21,911 nt of DNA from NCBI GenBank assembly GCA_050114795.1, contig JASFRS010000017.1:1-21911 (forward strand), written 5' to 3'. Both the position numbers and the translations under genes were made by a program. Of this stretch, positions 15,647 to 21,911 are shown one piece after another (position 1 is the stretch's first letter; each line of letters begins with the position of its first letter). The notes below the pieces were generated by a model. That model was not told where the DNA came from. It made no database searches and saw only the letters and a list, made by a program, of their open reading frames with translations. This stretch comes from JASFRS01 sp050114795. GTDB lineage: Bacteria; Pseudomonadota; Alphaproteobacteria; Sphingomonadales; CAKZYD01.

Positions 15647-16999
15647 CTAATAGGATAGCTTCTGCGAACCCCGGCCAAATTCGGGATAAGCTTCAAGGCC
15701 AAGCTCAGCCATATCAGCGCCCATTTCTTCATCTTCAGCATTTAGACGTACGCCGATAGTCAGCTTCAAAACGGTCCAGGCGGCATAAGAGGTCACAAAG
15801 ACAAAAGCGCCAATAGCAAGTACGCCCAAGGCCTGTGTGCCAAAGCTGATGCTTGGGTCATGATTGGTGATGGGAACCGCCAAAGTGCCCCAAATTCCGC
15901 AGACGAGATGCACGGAAAGCGCCCCAACCACATCATCGATTTTAAGCTTATCAAAGAAGGGGACGGCAAAGACGACAAGCACACCACCCAAGCCACCAAT
16001 TAGCACTGCCCAGCCCAGGGTTGGGGTCAGAGGTTCTGCAGTGATGGAGACCAGTCCGGCTAAGGCCCCATTGAGCGCCATGGTCAAATCGACTTTTTTG
16101 AACACCCATTTCGATACAACAGTTGCTGCCAGACAGCCCGCCGCTGCCGCTGTGTTGGTGTTGGCAAAGATATTGGCGATGGATGCAGCGTCAACAGCAC
16201 TGCCCAAGGCCAGTTGGGAGGCGCCGTTAAAGCCGAACCAGCCCAGCCACAGGATGAAGGTGCCCAGGGTCGCAAGCGGCAGGGATGACCCCGGCATGGG
16301 GCGAACCCGCCCGTCTGGGCCATATTTGCCACGCCGTGCGCCAATGACCAGTGCACCCGCCAATGCAGCCCACCCCCCGGTCGCGTGTACCAATGTTGAG
16401 CCAGCAAAATCCGAAAATCCGCGGGCATCCAACCAGCCTGCACCCCATTCCCATGCGCCCTGGATGGGATAGATGAAGCCTGTCAAAATTACTGTGAATA
16501 TCAGAAAGGGAAAAAGCTTAACCCGTTCCGCAACCGTTCCGGAAACGATACTGGCGGCTGTTGCGACAAAGGCCATTTGGAAAAACCAGTCGCTGGATGC
16601 GGAATAAGTGGCCTCAACACCTGAAAAATCCCCGCCTGATGCAGCAAGAGCTGCGGCGTCATCTGCAGACCAAAGGCCCAAAGTGCCTATAAATCCGCCA
16701 TCAACCCCCGTATACATGAGGTTATAACCAATGAGGAAGTAAAGCAGGCCCGCGGCGCTATAAAGCGTGATGTTCTTCAAGCAAATCTCAGCGACATTTT
16801 TGGACCGTACCAGCCCGGCTTCCAACATGGCAAAGCCTGCCGCCATCCACATGACTAGAAAGCCGCCGATGAGAAAAAGAAAGGTGTTTAAAACATAGGC
16901 GGTTTCCGCCTCCACCGCTGCATAAGCGGGGGTTGTCAGGAGAAGTACGGCAAGCGCTCCACCTGAAACGGATTTTAATGGGAATTTGACTCGAAGCAT
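15647..16999 (-). CDS. amtB: Ammonium transporter AmtB
   Basis: AmtB conducts ammonium across the inner membrane. The protein begins MLRVKFPLKSVSGGALAVLL with cleavage after AYA, a signal peptide as found in proteobacterial Amt proteins. About eleven membrane segments follow. The family core is complete: YVLNTFLFLIGGFLVMWMA, FAMLEAGLVRSKN, the pore histidines in STLVHATGGWAAL and VHLVCGIWGTLAV, and the C-terminal regulatory tail with EDEEMGADMAELGLEAYPEF. The ATG at 16999 has AAGGA eight bases upstream; the ATG at 17008 directly abuts it. A sigma54-like element lies upstream. Unusually, no glnK (PII) gene is adjacent, although the tail contacted by GlnK is conserved. It is followed by a strong terminator. 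Confidence 0.96.
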   Translation of the reverse strand: MLRVKFPLKSVSGGALAVLLLTTPAYAAVEAETAYVLNTFLFLIGGFLVMWMAAGFAMLEAGLVRSKNVAEICLKNITLYSAAGLLYFLIGYNLMYTGVDGGFIGTLGLWSADDAAALAASGGDFSGVEATYSASSDWFFQMAFVATAASIVSGTVAERVKLFPFLIFTVILTGFIYPIQGAWEWGAGWLDARGFSDFAGSTLVHATGGWAALAGALVIGARRGKYGPDGRVRPMPGSSLPLATLGTFILWLGWFGFNGASQLALGSAVDAASIANIFANTNTAAAAGCLAATVVSKWVFKKVDLTMALNGALAGLVSITAEPLTPTLGWAVLIGGLGGVLVVFAVPFFDKLKIDDVVGALSVHLVCGIWGTLAVPITNHDPSISFGTQALGVLAIGAFVFVTSYAAWTVLKLTIGVRLNAEDEEMGADMAELGLEAYPEFGRGSQKLSY

Positions 17000-17066
17000 G
17001 ACCCTCATCCTTGATATTCTCAGCCTCTAAAAAGCTGTTCATTCGGCATATTGACCGGATGACAGC

Positions 17067-17084
17067 ATCAAGAACTGTGCCAAG
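17067..17084 (-). promoter_or_regulatory. Sigma54-like promoter of amtB
   Basis: Read on the minus strand the site is TTGGCACA, four bases, TTGAT. The -24 part matches the TGGCAC consensus and the spacing to the -12 part is correct. The -12 part has TTGA instead of TTGC, one mismatch at an important base. A start near 17056 would leave a leader of about 57 bases. Nitrogen control of amtB by NtrC/RpoN is common in proteobacteria; I saw no clear pair of NtrC half-sites. Confidence 0.5.
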
Positions 17085-17129
17085 TTAGAAAATCGCGAAA
17101 GTCTGCGGTATTTGCCCTTTGAGGCTATG

Positions 17130-17159
17130 TTGCGATGCACAAATTTTGAACAGTATAGT
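17130..17159 (+). promoter_or_regulatory. Sigma70 promoter for the FAD hydroxylase gene
   Basis: TTGCGA (17130-17135) and TATAGT (17154-17159) are separated by 18 bases. Transcription would start near 17166, about 90 bases before the ATG at 17257. It shares the 257-base divergent gap with the amtB promoter; the rest of the gap shows nothing else I can support. Confidence 0.45.
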
Positions 17160-17256
17160 TTATATGTCTAAATTTTAGGCAGTAAACTGCGGCAGTATCT
17201 CCACTGGACAGTTGTGGGTGTTAGGGATACCCCTGTGCTGTGCAGGAGAAATGCAA

Positions 17257-18489
17257 ATGGCAGAAACGGGTTCAAAGCAAGTTCAATCTCATGACATCGC
17301 AATCGTCGGTGGTGGTCTCGTCGGATTGACGCTTGGGATAGCGCTGGCGCGGCATGGGTTTGAAGTCTTGGTCGTTGATATTGCTCCACCTGAAACGACC
17401 CTGGCCAAGGAATTTGACGGCCGCTCGTCAGCCATTGCCTTTGCCGGTTATAAATTGTTCAAAGCCATTGGCCTTTGGCCGCATTTGAAAGATGTCGCAC
17501 AGCCCATAAATGAAATTCGGGTCTCCGATGGGCCCAGCCGCCTGTTCGTTCATTTTGACCATAAGGAATTGGGTGATGAGCCTTTGGGCTTCATGCTTGA
17601 AAACAGACATATCCGCTTAGCTCTACATAAAGAAGCGGCTGAGGTTGAGGGCCTGACTTTAAAAGCGCCATGCAAAGCAAGCGATATTGAACGCGATAAG
17701 GCCTTTGCGCACCTCAGCCTTGATGATGGAACGCGGCACCGCGCCCGTTTATTGATCGCTGCTGATGGCCGTGGTTCCCGTATTCGTGAAGATGCAGGCA
17801 TTGGTAAAGCGGCCTGGTCCTATAATCAAAGCGGTATCGTCGCAACGGTTCATCATGAGCGTAGCCATGACGGTATTGCCCATGAACGGTTTTTGCCGTC
17901 GGGTCCTTTTGCGATTTTACCTTTGACGGGAAACCGGGCGTCTATTGTTTGGACAGCGACGAAGCAGGAAACGCCTGCCATCATGGGCCTGTCCGACCGG
18001 GCATTTGAAAGTGAAATGGCCCGCCGGTTTGGGAATTTCCTTGGGCCTATTCATGTGGAAGGGCCGCGCTGGTCTTATCCGCTTAATTTTCAGCATGCGC
18101 ATCGCTATGTGCTGCCGCGCTTGGCTCTGGTTGGGGATGCGGCCCATGGTATTCATCCCATTGCAGGGCAGGGTTTAAACCTGGGACTTAAGGATATAGC
18201 GGCATTAGTTGAAGTGCTGGTGGATGCAGCCCGTATCGGGCGCGATATAGGGGATGTAGACGTCCTGGAACGCTATGCCCGCTGGCGCCGCAGTGATGTT
18301 ATTTTAATGTCAGCAGCGACAGATGTGTTGAACCGCCTGTTCTCTAACGACATTGCGCCGATCAGAGTGGCGAGGGATTTAGGGCTTGGCATCGTCAATA
18401 AGCTCCCCTTTGCGCGGAAGATGTTTATGGAAAACGCGCGTGGTTCGATGGGTAAATTGCCGAAGCTTTTAAGGGGTGATCTGGTTTAA
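17257..18489 (+). CDS. UbiH/UbiF/VisC-family FAD-dependent hydroxylase (ubiquinone biosynthesis)
   Basis: The family hydroxylates the aromatic ring of ubiquinone precursors at one of several positions. The 410-residue product has the dinucleotide motif IAIVGGGLVGLTLGIALARH near the N-terminus, followed by the acidic strand end LVVD. The conserved RSSAIAF segment, the LLIAADGRGSRIR strand and the second FAD motif LVGDAAHGIHPIAGQGLNLG, near residue 290, follow in order. Which ring position it acts on (UbiH, UbiF, UbiI or UbiL type) cannot be decided by eye, so I give no symbol. The ATG at 17257 was chosen because AGGAG lies eight bases upstream; the ATG at 17251 is too close to it. The stop overlaps that of the convergent DUF971 gene by four bases. 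Confidence 0.92.
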   Translation: MAETGSKQVQSHDIAIVGGGLVGLTLGIALARHGFEVLVVDIAPPETTLAKEFDGRSSAIAFAGYKLFKAIGLWPHLKDVAQPINEIRVSDGPSRLFVHFDHKELGDEPLGFMLENRHIRLALHKEAAEVEGLTLKAPCKASDIERDKAFAHLSLDDGTRHRARLLIAADGRGSRIREDAGIGKAAWSYNQSGIVATVHHERSHDGIAHERFLPSGPFAILPLTGNRASIVWTATKQETPAIMGLSDRAFESEMARRFGNFLGPIHVEGPRWSYPLNFQHAHRYVLPRLALVGDAAHGIHPIAGQGLNLGLKDIAALVEVLVDAARIGRDIGDVDVLERYARWRRSDVILMSAATDVLNRLFSNDIAPIRVARDLGLGIVNKLPFARKMFMENARGSMGKLPKLLRGDLV

Positions 18490-18839
18490 TTGCGGCCAAG
18501 GCCTTTGGTTTTCAAAGCTTCGTAATAGGCGTTGAGCTTGGCCTCTTTATCAGCACCCAATTCAGCTAGATAATTCCACGTATAAATACCGCTATTGTGG
18601 CCATCTGAAAATGTCAGCCGAATGGCGTAATTACCCACGGCCTCTATGTCTGTGATAGTCACATCGGCTTTCCCGGGAACAATTTGCTTTTGGCTGGGGC
18701 TGTGGCCTTGAACCTCGGCGGACGGGCTTTCTACGCGCAGGAGTTCGGCCGGAATGGCATAATGTGACCCATCATCAAAGCTGATATGCAATTGCTTTTC
18801 ACCGCTGTCATAATGGATATCTTCGGGCCATGCGCTCAT
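18486..18839 (-). CDS. DUF971 (GBBH-like N-terminal domain) protein
   Basis: The 117-residue product consists of one DUF971 domain, related to the N-terminal domain of gamma-butyrobetaine hydroxylase. Visible markers are PEDIHYDSGEKQLHISFDDG, YAIPAELLRVESPSAEVQGH, and the signature LTFSDGHNSGIYTWNYL. The domain also occurs fused to Mrp/ApbC iron-sulfur carriers, so a link to iron-sulfur metabolism has been suggested for the family, but its function is not known to me. The ATG at 18839 has GGAAG seven bases upstream and follows the Trm112-like stop by two bases; a TTG two codons earlier has the purines abutting. It is the last gene of the cnoX-LON-Trm112-DUF971 run. Confidence 0.9.
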   Translation of the reverse strand: MSAWPEDIHYDSGEKQLHISFDDGSHYAIPAELLRVESPSAEVQGHSPSQKQIVPGKADVTITDIEAVGNYAIRLTFSDGHNSGIYTWNYLAELGADKEAKLNAYYEALKTKGLGRN

Positions 18840-18841
18840 GC

Positions 18842-19030
18842 TCAATCTTCCAGGGGTCGTGCTTCGTCCACCAGCATGATGGGAACGCCGTCTCGTATTG
18901 GAAAAGCGAGACCGGCGGCTTTGCTGATAAGCTCCTGCGCTTTGCGATCATAATGCAATGCGGTTTTTGTGACGGGGCAGACCAATATTTCTAATAATTT
19001 AGGATCAACTTCTGTGTGCGTTTCAGTCAT
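18842..19030 (-). CDS. Trm112-like small protein
   Basis: The 62-residue product is a small Trm112/YcaR-type protein, containing LLEILVCPVTKTALHYDR, then ELISKAAGLAFPIRDGVP and IMLVDEARPL. Eukaryotic Trm112 activates several methyltransferases; the bacterial role is poorly defined. Only one cysteine of the zinc-binding set remains (in VCPVTK), so a zinc site as in the eukaryotic protein is unlikely. It lies 20 bases downstream of the LON-domain gene and 2 bases upstream of the DUF971 start codon. Confidence 0.9.
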   Translation of the reverse strand: MTETHTEVDPKLLEILVCPVTKTALHYDRKAQELISKAAGLAFPIRDGVPIMLVDEARPLED

Positions 19031-19050
19031 AGTTTTTCTCCGATCAGCCC

Positions 19051-19713
19051 TTAATGGGCGTGAGCATCGCCTGCATCCAAAACGGCGAATTGTAGCAAGG
19101 TCTGCGCAATTTTTGTCCGCTCAGCCAATGTTTTAGCTTCCAATAGCGCTTGTTTTTCAGCCGGGTCAAATGGGGCCAATATCGCTAATGCATTGACGAT
19201 GGCCTCATCATTGGCGGCTTCAACCTCATCCCAGTCGATACGAAAGCCAATATGATCCAGATAGCGCCGCAAATCCTCAAGCAGCGTCGCACGCTGTTCA
19301 AAGGACAGATCGGGACTAACTGCTTTATCCGCGGAAAATGGTTTGAAATCTGGGATGATTTGGCGATAGCGATTGTCGCTAATCAGTTCCTGTGCAACTT
19401 TAAAACGCGTAATGCCCACCAAGGTGATGATATAGCGCCCATCTTCTGTTTCGTTAAATTCACCAATCCGACCGAGACACCCGACATCGTAGATATCGGG
19501 TGGATTGCTCTCATCGCGGGGCTGGATCATTCCAACCCATCCCCCGTTTTTGCGCGCGTCTCGCACCATGTCCAGATAGCGTGGTTCAAAGATATTTAAT
19601 GGCAGCTGTGTACGCGGCATTAGCAGCGCGCCACTTAAGGGAAAAATCGGAATAATGTCGGGGAGGTCCCAACCTGATCCACTCATTTCGGATTCAAATC
19701 CCATATCACTCAC
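19051..19713 (-). CDS. LON substrate-binding domain protein (no protease domain)
   Basis: The 220-residue product corresponds only to the N-terminal substrate-recognition domain of Lon protease. Markers are IIPIFPLSGALLMPRTQLPL, NIFEPRYLDMVRDA, GMIQPRDE, VGCLGRIGEFNETEDGRY and a helical C-terminal half. No AAA+ or serine-lysine protease region is present, and at this length none is lost: it is a stand-alone family common in alphaproteobacteria. The start is GTG, forming a GTGA overlap with the cnoX-like stop; an in-frame ATG three codons later (19704) is an alternative. Partners are unknown, but coupling to a chaperone-type thioredoxin suggests a proteostasis role. That is inference. Confidence 0.9.
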   Translation of the reverse strand: MSDMGFESEMSGSGWDLPDIIPIFPLSGALLMPRTQLPLNIFEPRYLDMVRDARKNGGWVGMIQPRDESNPPDIYDVGCLGRIGEFNETEDGRYIITLVGITRFKVAQELISDNRYRQIIPDFKPFSADKAVSPDLSFEQRATLLEDLRRYLDHIGFRIDWDEVEAANDEAIVNALAILAPFDPAEKQALLEAKTLAERTKIAQTLLQFAVLDAGDAHAH

Positions 19714-20630
19714 GCGAATATCAATGAGGACAGCCGGCGACGACCTTGAATAGCAAGCGGATTATCAAAACCAAGTGCATCAAAAATTTTCAACAGCTCC
19801 GTTCGGGCCGCACCGTCTTCCCAGTCTGCATCCTTGCTGATAATATAAAGAAGATCATCTATTGCTGCCTCGCTTTGCCCGGCCCCGATATAAGCTTTAG
19901 CGCGGTCAAATCTAACTTGATGATTATTTTCATCCGCATCCAGGGCGGCATTCAACGCGTTCAGATCCGCACCATCGCCTGCATCCTTGGCAAGCGCCAA
20001 TTGTGCTTGTGCGCTGCGGACTTCGCTATCCTCTTTCTTATTTGGTGGTACCAGGTTTAAAACCTGTTCCGCCTGCTCAAGATTACCGCCTGCGATATGA
20101 CATTTGGCCAAACCAGCCAAAGCGGTCACATTCTGGCTGTCGGCTTGGAGAAGCTGTGAATAAATCTGTGCGGCTTGTTCATGGGCGCCTTGCGCCAGGC
20201 TTTGTTCTGCGGCTTGCACGAGATGATCCAGGTCTTGATCCAGACCATCAGCGCCAGCGTTGGTTTGCGATAAAACCTTGGAAATGAACTGCTGCAACTG
20301 GCTCTCTGGCAAAGCCCCGGTGAAATAGTCCACGGGACGGCCATTCCAAAATGCGAAAACGGCAGGAATGCTTTGCACGCCCATTTGGCTTGCAATCATC
20401 TGGTTTTGATCGACATCGACTTTGACCAGGCGAACTTTGCCTTTTGCGGCCATAACCAGCTTTTCCAACGTCGGGCCAAGCGTCTTACACGGTCCGCACC
20501 AGGTGGCCCAGAAGTCCACAAGAACCGGGACATTTTGAGAGGCTTCAACCACGTCAGCCATGAAGCTTTCGGTCGTGGCGTCTTTGATCCAATCCTGCGA
20601 CTGATTATTTTCGCCGATAAGGCCGTCCAT
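19710..20630 (-). CDS. cnoX: Thioredoxin-domain/TPR protein, CnoX (YbbN)-like
   Basis: CnoX proteins combine a thioredoxin fold with TPR-like repeats and act as chaperone/redox partners of GroEL. The 306-residue product has an N-terminal thioredoxin domain with LVDFWATWCGPCK (cysteines 45 and 48) and the cis-proline loop QSIPAVFAFWNG (P89). From about residue 130 helical repeats follow, including EQAAQIYSQLLQADSQNVTA and LAGLAKCHIAGGNLEQAEQV. The intact CxxC pair resembles the Caulobacter-type redox-active form rather than the E. coli SxxC form. The ATG at 20630 has AGGAG seven bases upstream; the open frame to 20660 lacks a better site. The stop is coupled to the LON-domain gene by GTGA. Confidence 0.9.
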   Translation of the reverse strand: MDGLIGENNQSQDWIKDATTESFMADVVEASQNVPVLVDFWATWCGPCKTLGPTLEKLVMAAKGKVRLVKVDVDQNQMIASQMGVQSIPAVFAFWNGRPVDYFTGALPESQLQQFISKVLSQTNAGADGLDQDLDHLVQAAEQSLAQGAHEQAAQIYSQLLQADSQNVTALAGLAKCHIAGGNLEQAEQVLNLVPPNKKEDSEVRSAQAQLALAKDAGDGADLNALNAALDADENNHQVRFDRAKAYIGAGQSEAAIDDLLYIISKDADWEDGAARTELLKIFDALGFDNPLAIQGRRRLSSLIFA

Positions 20631-20701
20631 GTTGTGGCTCCTGTTTTTGGTTCTTGCCATTCATATGGCGCTTCATTGCCGGTTCGTCGAGGGCTGATCT
20701 A

Positions 20702-21229
20702 TTATTTCAACGGCAATTCGCGAATGGCAGGTTCAATTCCACATTCAGCTATGAATTTCAACAGATCATCCGGTGCGATAGCGCAGGTTGCCTCATTGTG
20801 AAGCGGGTGATAGTGCAAAGGATCATTGCGCATCATTTTCGCATCTAAAATCATATGTAAATGAAGGTCTTGTGGCCAGTTCATAACGGCAAAAGGTGTG
20901 ACAGCACCTGGTGTGACGCCAAGTTTCTCCAGCAAATGTTCGGCTGATGCAAAGGATAAGCGGCCCACCCCTAACTCTTTAGAGAGGGTATTGACGTCGA
21001 GTCGACCTTCTTCATCCATCACAACAAGCACCCATGCCTCGCGCTTTGATTTGAGAAACAGGGTCTTGCAATGGCCACCAATCATGTCGCCGCGTAGGGC
21101 TTGAGCGTCAGCGACGGTATGAAAAGGCGGATGATATGTTGTTTTTATATGAATATTAAGAGCTTCAAAACGGCGGAAAAGCGCCATTTCGCGGGGGTCT
21201 TGGTCGGTTTTTTTCATAAAATCACTCAT
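20702..21229 (-). CDS. ProX-type prolyl-tRNA editing protein (YbaK/EbsC fold)
   Basis: ProX-like proteins hydrolyse Ala-tRNA-Pro in trans, correcting an error of prolyl-tRNA synthetase. The 175-residue product has family markers TTYHPPFHTVADAQALRGDM, IGGHCKTLFLKSK with the conserved lysine, the ASAEHLLEKLGVTPGAVTPF loop and VMNW. The total length matches the stand-alone deacylases. The ATG at 21229 has no strong ribosome-binding site; an ATG at 21217 has GAGTG nearby and is an alternative. It stands alone on the minus strand, 71 bases upstream of the cnoX-like gene start, and opposite the tRNA-Gly promoter. Substrate choice among the YbaK/ProX/YeaK branches is inferred from the TTYHPPFHT start. 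Confidence 0.88.
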   Translation of the reverse strand: MSDFMKKTDQDPREMALFRRFEALNIHIKTTYHPPFHTVADAQALRGDMIGGHCKTLFLKSKREAWVLVVMDEEGRLDVNTLSKELGVGRLSFASAEHLLEKLGVTPGAVTPFAVMNWPQDLHLHMILDAKMMRNDPLHYHPLHNEATCAIAPDDLLKFIAECGIEPAIRELPLK

Positions 21230-21257
21230 ATGGGTGTTTTAAAATGCGTTTTCCCTC

Positions 21258-21285
21258 TTGCAAAGTCTTTCCTCTTCGCTATAGT
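21258..21285 (+). promoter_or_regulatory. Promoter of the tRNA-Gly gene
   Basis: TTGCAA (21258-21263) and TATAGT (21280-21285) are separated by 16 bases. The bases after the -10 box (CCCGCCCG) are G+C-rich, the discriminator type seen at stringently controlled stable-RNA promoters. The start near 21292 would leave about 40 bases of leader before the tRNA. Confidence 0.6.
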
Positions 21286-21331
21286 CCCGCCCGCATCCGA
21301 CGCCGTGTCACCCAAACGGTGTTTTTGTTGA

Positions 21332-21406
21332 GCGGGCGTAGCTCAGGGGTAGAGCACAACCTTGCCAAGGTTGGGGTCGTGAGTTCGAATCTCATCGCCC
21401 GCTCCA
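21332..21406 (+). tRNA. tRNA-Gly (anticodon GCC)
   Basis: The sequence folds into a full cloverleaf: acceptor GCGGGCG pairing with CGCCCGC, a D arm AGCTCAGGGGTAGAGCA, and the anticodon stem CAACC/GGTTG with loop TTGCCAA giving anticodon GCC. The T arm GTGAGTTCGAATCTCAT follows, then discriminator T and an encoded CCA (21404-21406). It reads GGC and GGU glycine codons. A promoter is visible upstream. The 133 bases between it and the next gene hold no repeat of the tRNA 3' end within this window. Confidence 0.97.
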
Positions 21407-21539
21407 TTTTCCTAAATCCATATCCAATACAGACTTTGAAGAAACTGCTCTGCAGGGTCTTTATTGTGATATCATCCGCTTTTCATCCACGAGTAGCGTT
21501 AGTAGCGATCTGGACCACTTACCGAATTGGGAGGGGAAT

Positions 21540-21911
21540 ATGAGGATTGCTGCATTTAACGTCGAAAATCTATTTGATCGCACCAAAGCCTTTGGGATGA
21601 CGATCCGCAATTACACAGCCGGTGATAAGAATAAGATGTTGGATTTGATGGACCAGCTTGGTGTTCTAAATAGGGACGAAGGGCGGTTTGTTCGTATTCG
21701 GAAAATACGAGGCCAATTGATCAAGCGGCCACATGACAAAAACAAGCCGCGCGAAATTGTTGCTAAAGGCCGTCAGGACTGGGCGGGGTGGTGTGAATTA
21801 AAGACTGCCTCAGTTAATGAAGTCGCGGTGGTTAATACCGGCAGAGTGATGAGAGATTTGGAGGCCGATATCTTGGCGGTTGTCGAAGTTGAAAGCCGTC
21901 CGGTCCTTTAT
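21540..21911 (+). CDS. Endonuclease/exonuclease/phosphatase-superfamily protein, 5' part
   Basis: The first 124 codons are visible; the gene runs off the window end. The start MRIAAFNVENLFDR, with the N-V-E-N pattern, and LEADILAVVEVESRPVL (the metal-ligand glutamate region) are typical of the EEP nuclease/phosphatase fold, as in large extracellular-nuclease-like proteins. Between them lies an insertion of about 75 residues rich in lysine and arginine (GDKNKMLDLMD, then VRIRKIRGQLIKRPHDKNKP). The ATG has GAGGGG 4-5 bases upstream. No signal peptide is visible, so the protein is probably cytoplasmic. Substrate cannot be told from this fragment. It lies just downstream of tRNA-Gly, a site that often marks acquired DNA, but I see no integrase or duplicated tRNA end. 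Confidence 0.85.
   Translation, partial: MRIAAFNVENLFDRTKAFGMTIRNYTAGDKNKMLDLMDQLGVLNRDEGRFVRIRKIRGQLIKRPHDKNKPREIVAKGRQDWAGWCELKTASVNEVAVVNTGRVMRDLEADILAVVEVESRPVLY

Noticed and set aside
15864..16472. 202-codon open frame opposite amtB
   Set aside because: It mirrors the amtB membrane segments; composition is biased and no ribosome-binding site is seen.
21308..21326. CACC/GGTG hairpin followed by five T just before tRNA-Gly
   Set aside because: The stem has only four pairs and would lie between the tRNA promoter and the tRNA; too weak to call a terminator.
21244..21543. Open frame running through tRNA-Gly
   Set aside because: It crosses a perfect tRNA gene and its promoter, so it is not coding.
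1..21911. CRISPR array, insertion sequence or prophage
   Set aside because: No regularly spaced repeats, transposase, integrase or phage structural genes were seen anywhere in the window.

Overview
The window is a gene-dense stretch of an alphaproteobacterial chromosome, moderate in G+C. I see no insertion sequence, phage module or CRISPR array. The assignment rests on gene content and order: parA-parB beside DUF3576-leuS-lptE-holA, a CenR-type orphan response regulator, the lolA-ftsK pair, and a cnoX/LON-domain/Trm112/DUF971 cluster facing a UbiH-type hydroxylase. A Rhodospirillales- or Sneathiellales-like lineage would fit, but the genus cannot be fixed from sequence reading alone.

Layout: 1-1137 (+) holds the 3' end of parA and complete parB (chromosome segregation). 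1144-5734 (-) is a compact operon read DUF3576 lipoprotein, leuS, lptE, holA, linking envelope, translation and replication genes. 5993-6853 (+) is an unrecognised secreted, probably outer-membrane beta-barrel protein behind an extended -10 promoter. 6850-8652 holds a divergent pair, a degenerate ThiE/TenI-like protein (-) and YggS (+), then a YkuD L,D-transpeptidase-type protein (-) coupled to ribA (-, to 9749). 9903-10616 (+) is the cenR-like regulator. 10623-15473 (-) carries xthA, a conserved hypothetical, lolA and ftsK. 15647-16999 (-) is amtB, separated from ftsK by a strong intrinsic terminator and other hairpins, with a sigma54-like element upstream and no glnK. 17257-18489 (+) is the ubiquinone-type FAD hydroxylase. 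18486-20630 (-) is a tight run read cnoX-like thioredoxin/TPR protein, LON-domain protein, Trm112-like protein, DUF971 protein. 20702-21229 (-) is ProX-type prolyl-tRNA editing protein, 21332-21406 (+) is tRNA-Gly(GCC), and 21540-21911 (+) is the 5' part of an endonuclease/exonuclease/phosphatase-superfamily gene.

The region is largely housekeeping. The less ordinary signals are the unknown barrel protein, a ThiE paralog lacking key catalytic positions, a YkuD protein without an export signal coupled to ribA, amtB without glnK, the hairpin-rich gap between amtB and ftsK, and three convergent gene pairs whose stop codons overlap by four bases.
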